A stretch of DNA of 64,000 nt from Coriaria nepalensis (GCA_027186245.1 CP114499.1:6019001-6083000), one strand, 5' to 3'; shown: positions 36,657 through 48,474, counted from the first letter of the stretch. Numbers and translations: made by a program. Notes: generated by a model not told the origin, from the sequence alone.

Positions 36657-38035
36657 GTATCAAACCTTTCTTCTATACATCATCCATCTTCTGTATTTTT
36701 TTTTTCTCTCTCTACTTATATGTCTCTATACTATTACTGTACAACAGGTTTACACGATGCAGCAAGCAGATCTCCTATTTTACACGGAAGTACAAATTGT
36801 TTTATAGCATAAAGTATTTAGAAGATATTCAGGTTCAAAGTCAGGCACCAGACTGAGGTTCATCCATTGCTTTAGAGGTACTATTGCTTTATGCTATAAA
36901 GCAATTTTTAGAGGTGCTAATGAGTGAAGGGATGTCTCCACGGAAGGGATGTCTCTTAACTGTCATTATATTTTTATTTTTAGAGGTACTATTGCTTTAT
37001 TTTAATGTGTAGGAAAAAAAAAAGGTTTTGGTATTTATTCCTTACATAATAAATAACTATTAGTTTGTAGGAAATTAGAGCGCCAGACTCACCAATTCAA
37101 TATGACGGCTCCTTGCCAACGAGTTGTTGTGTTGTTAGTTTGGCCTTCCAATGCTCAAATGTATTATTGTTTAGAGTTGTTAAAAGTTATAAAGTTGCAT
37201 TTTATGCTTTAGCTGTTGCCCATTTATTCAAAACTAACATGTGTACATTCCATTAGGGGTAGACAGAAGTCTCAATCCTAGGGAGTCTCGGTATGGAACC
37301 GTTTTTTAGTACCGACTAAAGTATGGATATGGGTACAAGTGCTGGTCCAGGTAATAATGATCGGGATGAGGACCAATTTTAAAGATCCCTATTACTGGTA
37401 AATATTGAAAGAGAAAAAACAAATATTATTTTTTTCTTCTTCTTCTATTTTATCTTTTTTTCTTATCTTCTTTCTTATAGTTTAACATAAAAAAAAAAAA
37501 AAATTTAAAGTTCATTTTTTTTTCATATGACCAGAACTCGGTAGCTTTGTGATTTTGTATCAGTACCGAAAATACCAGTACCAAAACCAAATCAAAACTA
37601 GAGGTTCGATCCCACTACCAGCACTGAGAAAGTTCGGATAGAGATCGGTAACATCTTGTCGGGATCCCGACGGGGCTTTTACCGACCCAGACTTTTTATG
37701 GTTTACGTGTGGCAAGTAAACCGAAACCATCACAATTCACAAACGTTATCGTCATTCATAATAACATCGCCCACCACATGAAAATGATGTTTATGAAAGT
37801 GACATTTGTGCTCAACATGTAGCCATATAACATAGCCATACAAGCAAGAATTTTTCCTTCAGAATATTCAGTGTAGCTCCTTTCGTTTCAAACTACACGA
37901 CGAAACATTTTCATCCTTAATTTCACTACTTTTATCTCCCTACCAATATCAGTCATTGTAACTAAAACCTTATCCTCAAATACTCGCAAAGGAACCTTTG
38001 CTTTATAGTAGATCGCGAAAGAAAAAGGGAAAAAA
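36657..38035. other. 3' UTR and repeat-like spacer
   Basis: The response-regulator 3' UTR fills the first few hundred bases. Between about 37260 and 37700 a segment is rich in GTACC/GGTAC-like words (AGTACCGACTAAAG, CAGTACCGAAAATACCAGTA). It looks like a degenerate non-coding repeat. The last ~150 bases are likely the promoter of the next gene. Confidence 0.45.
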
Positions 38036-38639
38036 ATGTTGAAGCAAGTAGGAACAAATGCATTATGGTACTCTGTCCCTATCTTACCATCTTTTCCTCC
38101 AATCGCGTGCACATCTTACTGCACATCTACTTCTACCAAATGCTTTCCCATTAAGTCTTCACATCCGACAACCCGACTGGCTCCAGAAACTTGTTGTGCA
38201 GCAAGACGCAGAGTGAGATACGATGAAAAGGGTGAAGATGAAGGTGTAGAAAATGAATATAATAAAGAGATAGGAATGCTAGAACTGTACACTCAATCAG
38301 CTAGAGGAGAAGCTCTTTTGGTTCATGCAATGGTAGATGAGGATGAAGTTGAAGTGCTCATCTTCAAGGTAACCGCTACTTCTTCTGTTTTTCGTTTTTA
38401 CCTTGAAAAAGCCAAGATGGTAAAATGTTTAAGAATAAAAATAAAAATAAATTCAGGGATTCTCTTCATGCTTGAGCTATGGGACTGTACCTGATCCATC
38501 AAGGAGCGTTCTTCCAGCAAGGGCTGTGATCAAGTCAATTGACAGAATTAAGGGACCCTTTGACCCATCTAAAATAGAGTATCTTCAAAAGAGCATAACT
38601 TGGGAAGCATTCGAGACCAATCATCTCACATTATCCTAA
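38036..38639 (+). CDS. Conserved plant protein, plastid-predicted (possibly DUF7734)
   Basis: Two exons (38036-38368, 38457-38639) join to 171 residues. The first ~60 residues are rich in Ser, Thr, Pro and Cys with few acids and end in a basic AARRRVRYDEKG, which looks like a chloroplast transit peptide. The conserved core follows: IGMLELYTQSARGEALLVHA, EVEVLIFKGFSSCLSYGT, then SVLPARAVIKSIDRIKGPFD. The core ends with SKIEYLQKSITWEAF. Homologues occur across plants and I recall them as a domain of unknown function; the DUF number is from memory and less certain. No catalytic motif is visible, so no activity is proposed. It converges with the PPR gene, only 145 bases downstream. Confidence 0.8.
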
Positions 38640-38784
38640 TTTTATGCAATAGTTCTTGCGTTCAGTTTATCATTTCATGTTTTCTTGAGACTACTCAAAT
38701 GATATCAACTTGTATCAAAATTAACTCGAGATCAAGGTACAAGGTAAAAATGCCATAAATAAGTCTTCTACAACTTCATAAAGT

Positions 38785-40419
38785 TTACACACATTCTGTA
38801 ATTGCAATTCCTCTGCTTCTCATTTCATCTCGTAAACTGAATATAGCAGCTTCATTACCCTGTTTAAGATACCCTCTGAAAAGAATATCATAAACCACAA
38901 AATCCGGATCTATCCCGCTACTCAACATATCATCAAATACCTGTCTAGCTTCCACCATGAGTCCCTTACTTGATAAACCAAACATAATAGAACTATACGT
39001 CAATAAATCGAGTTCAATACCTTCTTCAAGCATTCTTTTCTTCACCCTGAAAGCCTCCACCAAATCTCCTTTCTGGCATAAACCCGCAATCCACGAAGTA
39101 TAAACATATTTGTCCGGAGAAAACCCCGCATTAGACATCTCTTTCAAAACATTCTCAACTTCACTGAAATTCCCTTCCTTACATCTACCATCTATAAGGA
39201 CAGTATATAAAACCTCATTCGCCTTTTCTCTGCATAAATAGTCCCTAGCCTCGTTTAAATTCCCCTTCTTGCATAGTCCATCCACAATAATTGAAAGAGT
39301 TACAGCATCTGGCTCGAAACCTCTAGCCAGAATTTCCTTGTATAGATCCAAACCTGCTTTTATGTTTCCAGATTTGAAATGCACATCCATAATGGCAGTC
39401 AATATCATTTGATCAGGAACAAGTCCACTCTTCACCATATTCTCTGCAGCTTCTATTGCTTTGTCTAATTTACTATTTTTACAAAACCCGGAAATAATAA
39501 CCCCATGAGCTGTCAAATCAAGCCTAATCCCTTGATCATACATTTTATTTATATACCTAATTGCTTTATCAACATTACCCTTCTTAAATTGCCCATCTAT
39601 TAAAGAAGTGTAAATGGTCAAATTAGGCAAAATACTCTGTTTCAACATTTTGTCAAACAAAAGCTCAGCTCTTTCTAGCATCCCTTGTCTACAAACTCCA
39701 TTAATCAACGCAGAATAGGTGAACACATTAGGTGAGATGGAAAATTCCCCCATTTTCTCAATAAAATTAAATGCAGCTTCTAATTTCCCGGCCTTACAAT
39801 AACCATCAATTAAACTCGTAAATGAAATTAAATTCGGTACGATCTGGTCCCTATCCATCTCGTCAAACACTTTTAACCCCATCTCCAATTCTCCAATTTT
39901 ACAGAACATATCTATAAAAGTACTATACGTAATGACATTAGGCAAACAACATTTCCACATTAATCCCATATACATAAATGCTTCATCCATCATTTTCTGC
40001 TTACAAAACCCCTTAAACAATATGTTAAACATGACTAAATCCGGCCTACAGTTATTGATACGTACTTGATTCATCATAAAGCAAGCCTCTTTTACTTTCC
40101 CACTAGAGCAATACCCATCAATCAAAGAATTGTAAGATACAGTATCAGGCAAACACCCAAATTTCGGCATAGAGTTTAAGAGCTGCTCAGCGTACTGAAA
40201 GTTGCCCAATTTACAGAGAAAATGGATAACAGAATTGCAAGATGAAGGGTGAGGAGTGTACCCTTTTGAGAGGAAGTTGAAGAGAATCTTCAGAGCGAGT
40301 TCGCCGCAGTTCGATTTGGTGAGTGAGTGTAGAAGCTTGTTGAAGGTATAAGGGCTGGGAAAGGGATGAGTTCTTCTCCTTCGCAGCTCAGAAAAGAACT
40401 TCAAAGCTTCCCTGACCAT
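38785..40419 (-). CDS. P-class pentatricopeptide repeat protein (At2g01740-like)
   Basis: A single exon encodes 544 residues made almost wholly of 35-residue PPR motifs, about 13 to 14 of them. Typical units include VSYNSLIDGYCSSGKVKEA, ITYSTFIDMFCKIGELEMG, ISFTSLIDGYCKAGKLEAAF and FTYSALINGVCRQGMLERAE. P-class PPR proteins bind single-stranded RNA in mitochondria or plastids to stabilise, splice or help translate organelle transcripts. No E, DYW or SMR extension is present. The N terminus (VREALKFFSELRRRRTHPFP) is basic and could serve as an organelle presequence, most likely mitochondrial. The protein ends shortly after the last repeat. The intronless structure is normal for this family. 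Confidence 0.92.
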   Translation of the reverse strand: MVREALKFFSELRRRRTHPFPSPYTFNKLLHSLTKSNCGELALKILFNFLSKGYTPHPSSCNSVIHFLCKLGNFQYAEQLLNSMPKFGCLPDTVSYNSLIDGYCSSGKVKEACFMMNQVRINNCRPDLVMFNILFKGFCKQKMMDEAFMYMGLMWKCCLPNVITYSTFIDMFCKIGELEMGLKVFDEMDRDQIVPNLISFTSLIDGYCKAGKLEAAFNFIEKMGEFSISPNVFTYSALINGVCRQGMLERAELLFDKMLKQSILPNLTIYTSLIDGQFKKGNVDKAIRYINKMYDQGIRLDLTAHGVIISGFCKNSKLDKAIEAAENMVKSGLVPDQMILTAIMDVHFKSGNIKAGLDLYKEILARGFEPDAVTLSIIVDGLCKKGNLNEARDYLCREKANEVLYTVLIDGRCKEGNFSEVENVLKEMSNAGFSPDKYVYTSWIAGLCQKGDLVEAFRVKKRMLEEGIELDLLTYSSIMFGLSSKGLMVEARQVFDDMLSSGIDPDFVVYDILFRGYLKQGNEAAIFSLRDEMRSRGIAITECV

Positions 40420-41974
40420 GCGCGAATCGCCCTCATTAGCGATACGCGTGCATGCGAGAGTGAGAGAGAGTCAGACAGACAAAGACCTTAAACCCTAACT
40501 AATGAATTTACGGCCCAGAATGTCAGACAGAGAGATGGACCTTAAACCCTCGTGTTTCGATTTTCACTAAAAGAGGACCGACATGTCGTATGATCATAAA
40601 ACTTACAAATTTTCTTTTTTCAATTTTTCTTACATGATCAATATACATACCACTCTTGAGCTTTTTTCTGAAAGGACACAACATTGGGCCTAGAGTGGCA
40701 TTGCCATTGATGAATTAAGATCTTAAGTAGGGTTGAGTATATAGGGTCGAATCTGATCCGATCCAACATAATACGATCGGTGGATCGAATATAGATTAGA
40801 TATATCTGATTCAATCAAAATATTTTAACAATTTTTTTTATCTGATCTCCCATAGGATCAGATCGGATACAAGGTATACGATTTTTTTTTTTTTTTTCTG
40901 TCAAACAGCCCACATGCTGTGTCTAGCGGCCCACATCATTTTGCAATTTTTCATCCACAAAGAAGCTCCATGTAGTGAAAGAAAGAAGCTCAATCGCAAG
41001 GAGGAGTAATCACCATTTTATATGAGTGGGATAGCTTCAGGGACAAGAAGAGATGGAAACTTGATAAAAGAAATATTAGACATTAAATTATTTCAAGCAG
41101 ATGAGTCTTCTACTATGCGGTGCTGAGGAGAGGCGGAGAGAAGTAGTGGAGGGCGAGCCAGAATGCAGTATGGGGCGGCGGAGAGGAGAGCTGGAGGGGG
41201 GAGCTGGAGGGGGGAGCTGGAGGGCAGGATGCAAGCGACGGACAAACAGAGAGGAGAGGTGAAGAGTGAAGGAGGAGAGGGGGGGAAAGGAGGCAGCTCT
41301 CTGGATTTGGGTTTACATTGTCAACTTAACGATTCCTCGTCTCTTTTTTTCCTCTTTCTTTTTTTCCTAGTTCTAGTTCTGAATAGATTACAAATCCAAA
41401 CATCATTATGTTTGAATTTTTTCTGGATCTTCTCAGAGAGATGAAAACAAAGAACAGAATCGATCCTCAATGCCAATTATTAAAAAAAAAAAACGCAGTA
41501 GCCTCTATTATGCATATATAGAGGAGGTAGGTTGCTTAAATCTATCCAAACTCTGAACACCAGAAGACCCTGCCTCCTCTTTGAAGAGCTACACTCACAC
41601 TATTCTAAACATCACTCATTTTGATTAGTTTTATTAAGTTCAAATCAAAATGGAGCTAAGTCCTCCTATTTCTAACTACCGGCTGGGGACACCCAATGTT
41701 CATATGATTAATCCAAACAGCCTTAGTTCCTGAAGTAATCATCCATCATGGGTGCATAATATTGAACACAGATTCACAAGAAAGGCAGAATTAGAAAGTA
41801 GAAACACAAGAACAGTTCCAAAACTCAAGGCATTTAACATTTTGCATGACAACAAAACCCATCCCTAAACACGTACTAAAACAACACAACAAATTGACAC
41901 TAATCAATTTCTCAAAACAAACACGGACTTATCAGTAATCTCACCTCTCGTTCTCATTTCTTTTTCCCCCAAAT
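40420..41974. other. Spacer with GATC-rich and GA-rich tracts
   Basis: The PPR 5' flank is followed by a GATC-rich segment near 40745-40880 (TCTGATCCGATCCAA, GATCGGTGGATCG). A GA-rich stretch at about 41110-41290 includes a short tandem repeat of GAGCTGGAGGGGG at 41188-41225. A 5' open frame there is low complexity and probably not coding. The right end is the 3' UTR of the BAP31-like gene. Confidence 0.5.
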
Positions 41975-42367
41975 TCAATCGCGATTCTTCAACCTATCGA
42001 GCCTCTGGTTCAACTGCTCGATCCTAACAACCAGATGCGTGACGGAGTAGAGAAGCCAGTAGAACACCAGAGCGGAGGCGATCAGGAGCGCATTGCGCTG
42101 GCTCTTCATGATGGACTTCTGGTGGCGGAGAAACTCCGACGGAGTGCATGACTCAGCCTCGCAGCTCGGACGAGTCTCGTACTTCCAGTAGATATCGAGA
42201 AGCAAGAAGAGGCAGAAAGGAACGACGGAAAGGAAAGGCTTGAGCAGATTGCGAGTCACGGCGACCAGGCCCTTGCGTAGACCGTCGAGACCGGGGATCG
42301 TGAGGAGAAGCACCATGATCGCTTCCGCGCCGGCGGTGTAGCCTAGAACAACCCATTCCAACGCCAT
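41975..42367 (-). CDS. BAP31-like ER membrane protein
   Basis: One exon encodes 130 residues. Three hydrophobic segments are seen: near the start (EWVVLGYTAGAEAIMVLLLT), in the middle (FLSVVPFCLFLLLDIYW) and late (NALLIASALVFYWLLYSVTH). A short charged end follows (RIEQLNQRLDRLKNRD). The pattern TIPGLDGLRKGLVAVTRNLL plus PSEFLRHQKSIMKSQRN is typical of plant B-cell receptor-associated protein 31-like proteins, which reside in the ER membrane and are thought to help cargo export or quality control. It is shorter than animal BAP31, lacking the long cytosolic coiled coil and any KKxx retrieval signal. Confidence 0.85.
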   Translation of the reverse strand: MALEWVVLGYTAGAEAIMVLLLTIPGLDGLRKGLVAVTRNLLKPFLSVVPFCLFLLLDIYWKYETRPSCEAESCTPSEFLRHQKSIMKSQRNALLIASALVFYWLLYSVTHLVVRIEQLNQRLDRLKNRD

Positions 42368-43111
42368 CTGATCGGAAAACGAGAAGAAAAAAGCCCTCGA
42401 TCTAACGGTTAAATCTTTTGTCGCTCTAGAGAAAAGGAAAAAGATAAATGCTTTTCTTCTACACGAAGTAGTTCTTCAGATCCTTCGGTTGGAGAGGACT
42501 CAGTTAAAGTAGGAAATCGGAAACGTTAGACGCGCGGGTTTTCCACGCGGCGATTCCAGAGGACACGGCAGTGTGATCCTTCAAAACAGGCCTATATAAA
42601 GCGGGACGGTTTTTGTTTGGAAAATATTGGGTTGAGGGCCATCGTAATTGGGCTTATATCTTGGGCCCAAAAGGGAAGCAGTGGTTGGGCCTTTGGAATT
42701 TGACCCAAATTTCATTTTTCAAAAATATATTTTCAGAAGTTTATAAAAAATAGCATTTTCTTTTCTGAATGGACTAGACACAGTCAAACACCAAAAAAAA
42801 AAAAAAAAAAAAAAAAGGGAACAAGACAAATATTGTTATGGCTATTGGCTAATTAAAGGAAGTTGATAAAATTTGCACTTTTTTTTTTTTTTCTTTTCAA
42901 ATTTACAAGAACCGTTGAAGATGACGTGGCATAGCCCAGATCATGATTAAGTGTAATGAATCCAGCAAACTTTCTATACATCCTTAGTTGTAATGAAAAC
43001 TGCCCTAAATCCTAATATTTCTCCCCCTCTCTCTCTTTCTACTCTTTCTCTGTTTTCGTCCATTTTCACTCAAAAAAGAAAAAGAAAAAGAAAAAGAAAA
43101 TATTTTTCAAA
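42368..43111. other. Bidirectional promoter between BAP31-like and VQ genes
   Basis: The two neighbouring genes point away from each other. The region holds a 26-base A run near 42793, a T run near 42880, and a CT-rich tract at 43020-43050 that is probably in the VQ 5' UTR. No other gene was seen. Confidence 0.5.
42592..42600 (-). promoter_or_regulatory. Possible TATA box of the BAP31-like gene
   Basis: On the minus strand the sequence reads TTTATATAGG, about 225 bases upstream of the BAP31-like ATG. Position and sequence fit a TATA box; there is no transcript evidence here. Confidence 0.3.
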
Positions 43112-43699
43112 ATGGAGAGACCAACGACGACGACAAACCAGATGGGTTCTGAAAAATGTAATCCCTTAACAACTTACGTTCAAACCGACACAAACACGTT
43201 CAGAGAGGTCGTGCAGCGTTTGACGGCAGGCACGTCTGAAAACAAAACGACAGGAGATATTCATCAAGCTGAAGCAGCAGCTGGGACGACATCTACAAAG
43301 GTTGTCTGCACGAAGAAGCCGACGCTTGGATCGAAGATACACGAGAGGAGGCAATTATACACGAAACGGCCGAAGCTTCAAATAGTCAAACCGACACATC
43401 AGCAGGTGCACAATGGTACGCTCGTGTCGCCTTCAAGAATAGGCAAAGCTGGGCTTATAAGCCCAACAATGGCGACGACACCTTCTTCAATTTTCTCGAA
43501 ACTGTCGTTAGGGGATGATCATCATGATCATGAAGATAAATTGAATTGTCGTGAAGAAGAGAGAGCCATACAGGAGAGGAGGTTTTATTTGCATCCTTCT
43601 CCTCGGTCTAAACCGGGTTATATTGAACCGGAGTTGCTTATTTTGTTCCCTCTTACTTCTCCTGAAACAAGTGAGAATCAAGAAACCATGCATGCATGA
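43112..43699 (+). CDS. VQ motif protein (VQ4/VQ11/VQ31 type)
   Basis: An intronless gene of 195 residues. The VQ motif is FREVVQRLTAG near residue 31, which fits the FxxxVQxLT core but has Ala where Gly is most common. Basic, Lys/Arg-rich sequence follows (KRPKLQIVKP). A Ser/Pro/Thr-rich middle (SPTMATTPSSIFSKLSLGDD) and a conserved end (ERRFYLHPSPRSKPGYIEPE, then LLILFPLTSPE) place it in the VQ4/11/31 subgroup. VQ proteins are nuclear cofactors of WRKY factors; this subgroup includes MAP kinase substrates (Ser/Thr-Pro sites) in defence. Single-exon structure is typical. Confidence 0.92.
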   Translation: MERPTTTTNQMGSEKCNPLTTYVQTDTNTFREVVQRLTAGTSENKTTGDIHQAEAAAGTTSTKVVCTKKPTLGSKIHERRQLYTKRPKLQIVKPTHQQVHNGTLVSPSRIGKAGLISPTMATTPSSIFSKLSLGDDHHDHEDKLNCREEERAIQERRFYLHPSPRSKPGYIEPELLILFPLTSPETSENQETMHA

Positions 43700-45252
43700 T
43701 TTTAGTGATTTATTTGTCTTTATTTCCTCCTAAATGTATTTATATTAATAATTTTTTTTTCCAACAATCTTTGTCCCACGTCACACAATACACCAATAAA
43801 TTTTAATAAGGAAAAATAAAAATTAATAAAAATGAGAGAAAATGAGTCATCATATTCAGTGTAGATTTATTATCCTAAGTAAAATCTAAAATTAAGTAAG
43901 ATATCATAATCACTTTAATTTGTTAATTTTTTTTAAAAAATATTTATTATCAAAAATATATTTTAAAAATAAGTAAATTTCCTCAATCCAATCAGAGTAG
44001 ACACGATAAATATACTATTTTTGTATTAAACAATATTTTTTAGAAAGATATAAATAATTAAATGACATTTATTTAAATAAAAGAGTATTTATTTAATTAA
44101 TGTTTTATTAAGAATGAGATTATGAGAAATTAAAATTGATATAAGAGAAAATAAGAAATAGAAAAAGAATATTATGGAGAGAGAGAGTTTGTAAGTTGTA
44201 ATTTGTGAAGATTATGAATGAAAATGGAGGAAATCATGAATTTTAATGGCTTGTTTAGTTTTAATTTATGGGTGAAATGAGAATATACGAAATGAAGGAA
44301 ATGAAAATCGCTAGAATTATATATAAAATGAGATTCGTAAAGAAATAAAGTAATAAAGACGATAATTATAATAATATATATTTTTAATTATTAATATTAT
44401 TATTTTCTAAATAAATAATAAGAAGAATCATTTTTACTCGATAAATAAAAAAATAAAATATAAATTAAATATAACTAAACGAGAAAAACAAAATCAATTT
44501 CATATCATAATTTTATATAATTATAACCAGACGGAGCCAAGAGGAATCATGCCTAAGGCGAATAGGCCCCGAGCCACTGGCCACAAGCTTGGATACGGTC
44601 CGTCCGTCATCAACATCTAATCTGGGACTGGTATCTACGGGTTGGATTTAGATCTGAGTTGGGCTATTTACGGGTCGGTTGGGCCTAAATTACTAGCTCT
44701 AATGACATGCTATTGATCGAGAGAGTTGAGATTTTGTCCATTTCTCTATTCTATGTTTTATAGTTAAGAGTGAAAAACAGTTGAGCCGATGTGTGAGACT
44801 GACTTTATTTACATTCTTTAAACTATTGTCGTCAATATGTGATTTAAAGAAGCATACTATTTGAAAAGTTTGTGGGGGCCATAATTGATTAATAAAGTCG
44901 CGAAATCGAAGAGAAGCTGAGAAATGAAAATGAAAATTGGTGGGGCAAGAAGTTTTAAATTATACATTTTACCCCTCAAATTTTAAAATTCAAAACCTAT
45001 CCCTAAAAAATAAATTTTTTTTTGGGCAGTGCCCAACGTAAATCCGCCACTGCATATATGTATATAATTTGTTTTTCCTTTAATCTTTGTCCCATGTGAC
45101 ACAATACACCCAATAGATTTTTGTAAACGAAAATAAATAATTAATAAAACTTAAATCTTGGGAAGTCAAACTGCATGATAACTTGATTGGTGAGAATAGT
45201 TATAGCAATATATATATAGATATATATAGTCATACATATATATATGTATATA
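43700..45252. other. AT-rich spacer with an embedded repeat
   Basis: Up to about 44520 this is AT-rich DNA without coding signal. A GC-richer repeat candidate lies at about 44525-45052. The last ~200 bases are the 3' UTR of the caleosin gene, with a TA-rich microsatellite near 45208-45250. Confidence 0.5.
44525..45052. mobile_element. Possible non-autonomous transposon
   Basis: The left edge reads CCAGACGGAGCCAAGAGG. The right edge, read inwards on the other strand, is CAGTGGCGGATTTACGTTGG. Both resemble the CAGnGGCGGA-type ends seen often in plant repeats. The interior is non-coding. No clear 8-base target duplication was found, so class and limits are tentative. Confidence 0.3.
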
Positions 45253-46782
45253 CTAACAGGCTTTGTTTTTAGCTGAAGATGTTTGATTCTCCATGAGCTC
45301 AAACAAGCTTCCATCATAAACAGCCTTGATAGTGTCTTTATGGAGTAAGCCATTCTTGTCTTTGCAGAGCATGTAAAGGATCTTCCATTCTGTCCAGCTA
45401 GCAAGCCTAATTATTAAAAAATAATAATAAATCCATAAATTAAATTATTAATGGTTGTAATATAAGACTAATTAAAGAAATTTTTTTAGAAAGGAGATGA
45501 GAAGCACACCATCCTTTGTAGTCCTTAGGCTCTCGGTTTGCCTTTAGCATTCCCATTAGCTCATTAGAGGTCAAGGCGTCGGCATGAGATTGAGAATTCT
45601 TGCTGAATATCTCTTCGAACTTGGAACCAACAAACCTAAACATGAGGAGGAAAATGGAATATGTTTAGAGTTTTTGGGGTTGAATTGATAATTCTGAAAA
45701 GTGAGAAGGATGTCTGTGGATGAAAATGAAGGATAAGATATGATATGATATGATACGATACCATAGAGGAAAGTGAAAACAACAACTAAAAATAGAAACA
45801 GGAAAACAGCTTCAAGCTGCATCAAGCTGCATAGTTAATGTCAATACCTGTTTTGCATGCCAAGGGACTACCATCTTTTCCTTGTTTTCTTTTTCTTTTT
45901 CTTTTCTCTTTTAGAACAAAAAATGAAAACAATGAGAAAGCTAGCATATGTCTAATGTCTAATGTACGTACCTTCCTTCTGTATCATATATGCCGGAGTC
46001 ACTCCCATGTTTGGCTTTGTGAATATTCTTTACCTCGATCGGAAATAGTAGAGATGGGAACTTTCCCTACACCCATTACCAATCAATTGATTAATATGGT
46101 AGTAATAATTTAACACTACATAAGTCTCCTAATCAAATCAATTCATGATTTGGTAATAATAATTGTTGTTAATTTACGTAAGATTAGCAAGATTTAATAC
46201 AGCTGAGAATGTTTACAAGGAAACAATGACAGAAATGGAAGAATGTAAGAACACATAAATAGGTCCAAAACACAAGGAAGAGTGCTGCACTGTTAATTAC
46301 GTACTGTTCACATGAGATGATCTTGTTATGTGATTTCCCTATAATAAAGATGCGTATTAGATGTACGTACAGGGCGAGTTTTTTGGCTGAGAAAAGCATT
46401 GATGAGGAAAGCACTAGCTGCTGACAAGAGGACGCCGCACCCGATTGCACGAAAACCTTCAATCAGATCAGCTTTACAAGATTAAATCCCAGAACTCTAA
46501 TCTAATGACATTCGTATTAAAAGGAAAGAAGCATATATAGAGTTGATTACTACCTTGAAAAGTCTCCCAAGGGTAAACGACGCCGTCCTTGTTCCTGTCG
46601 AAAAAAGCAACATGTTTCTGCAGAACGTTATGATCGGAAGTGATAGCCCTTTCACCGTCTGCATGCAACGTATATATAATAATAATATATTTATATATGT
46701 AATTATATAATATATAAAACTTTTTTCCTATATATATACCTTCTTGGCTTGTCACAGATGATACAGAAGAAGAAGAAGACAT
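45253..46782 (-). CDS. PXG: Caleosin / peroxygenase
   Basis: Six exons (46782-46740, 46658-46554, 46456-46371, 46066-45972, 45635-45510, 45406-45253) join to 202 residues. Caleosins are calcium- and heme-binding oil-body or ER proteins with peroxygenase activity in oxylipin and stress metabolism. The EF-hand loop is [19 protein letters not shown], preceded by HVA with the heme-ligand His. The central hydrophobic segment ([19 protein letters not shown]) is followed by the family motif [20 protein letters not shown], with the second conserved His. The C-terminal part has [38 protein letters not shown] and [17 protein letters not shown] short Ser-rich N terminus resembles the smaller PXG4-type members. 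Which PXG number it is cannot be settled here. Confidence 0.93.
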
Positions 46783-48474
46783 GACTGGTATTCAGAGCCT
46801 TGATCGATTACAGAAGGGAAAAAAGGAGGAGAGAAAGGGGGGGGGGGGAGGTTTATACGTTATTTAGACGGAAAGAATACAGAATATATGATTTGAGGGT
46901 GGAGGGAGGTTTCTAAGACTTTACAGTAAAGAAAGATAATACATTAAATATGATCCTTTAAAGTTTCGTTTGGTTTGATTTACTTCCTAATTAGGAATAT
47001 AATTATTTTGATTTTTAATCAGTTGTTTGGTTAGACTGAAGACTCCACAAAATGCTCAAAATGACTCATTCCTTATGTACAAGTGGAAATGATGAAGAAT
47101 GAATTGATTCTTTATCCCCACAAATCATCGATTCTTACAAGCAAGTAAATTTTATCAGTTAACTTATTTTTTTCACTCTTATTCTTATTCCCACCATGAA
47201 AACAAACCAAACCAAACCAAACCAAACAACCCCTAAAAGTAGTTTGGACAGGAGAAATGCGTCGGCACTCAACAGCTTATAAAAGGAAGGTAGAATAACG
47301 ACAGAACATGAAAGAGTAAAGACAGAACAAGTTTTCGACAATTTTGAAGGTAAGTCATATATTAATTATTACACTTAACTTTGGTTTAATTAAGACATTT
47401 ACGTCAGGAAAGAAGAAAAAAGAAAGAAAGAAAAGAGAGAGATAAAGGCAATCGATTGCAGGTAAATATCCAGAAGCAATAAGATGGGATGGAAAGCGAA
47501 GCAAAGCAAAGCAAAGCAAAGCAATGGAAATGGGGAATGCCAAACGGGTTTGGTTTGCTTTTGCTTGAGAACAGGAAAAAGCATGAAGCATAAACATGGG
47601 CCGTGAAGTATCAGAACATGTCACATGTTTGCTGTTGAGCACACGATTGACGACGCATCTCCACTTCCCACCATTCACGTCAATCCTCCCCACCCAAGCT
47701 TATTATACCATGTGTGTGACACGTAAAGAGTATTTCTCGTGCCCCTCCTAGAAAAACTTTATCCAAAGTGGAGAACAATACAATAATACATGACAATGAC
47801 ATGACCCCATTTGCCTTCATTCAAAACTGGGAAATCAAATTGTGGTCCATATAACACATTGGAGATTCTAGTAGATATTAGTATTTCCATATCAATACTA
47901 CTGTTATCATTAAGAGTTACAGGTACACATTTCAGATGTTACAAGAGATTCTATTTACATGGAAAAGAAGGGATAGTAAAAGCATTGCATAAATGGAGAA
48001 TAAAATAGAGTTGCGTTGTCAATAGCAAACACAAACTAAATGAATAAGAAAAAGAAAAAAAGTTTAAGGATGATATTAAAATGGCTTTTTTCTGAAGGAA
48101 GGTGAGGAATCGGATTCTTGGGCTAGCTTAGGAAATAATTCTTAATTATCAAAAGCATCCCATTCTTAAGAGGATTCTACTAATATATATATTCATGGAA
48201 ACATGGAGTGTCTTCCGTGTGTGATGTAGTAGCAGTAGACTAGAAACTAGTGGTGGGATCCTCACTTAACCATTGAAACTTATTCTCTTTATTTTTTAAG
48301 TTGATTATATATATATATCAATTCTCTAAATTATGTGATTTTCTTATAAGTTATCACATAATTTAAAATTTAGAATATTTATTACTTTTATCAAAGTTTT
48401 CAGTAGTTTATCTCTTCATATATGCCCTCTACTTATCTGTCAATTTAAATTTTATCAAATTGAGGCCGTATTTA
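46783..48474. other. Caleosin promoter and microsatellite-bearing spacer
   Basis: An 11-base G run lies near 46839. Tandem AAACC repeats occur at about 47202-47228 and tandem GCAAA repeats at about 47498-47523. Open frames here follow these simple repeats and are not convincing genes. AT-rich spacer continues to the LINE remnant. Confidence 0.5.

Noticed and set aside
37598..37612. GGTTCGATCCCACT as a tRNA or SINE B box
   Set aside because: No A box at the right distance and no tRNA fold nearby.
41163..41444. 93-codon open frame in the GA-rich tract
   Set aside because: Low-complexity Gly/Glu-rich product from a short tandem repeat; no splice or domain support.
47159..47693. Open frames over AAACC and GCAAA repeats
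   Set aside because: Products are low complexity and derive from simple repeats.
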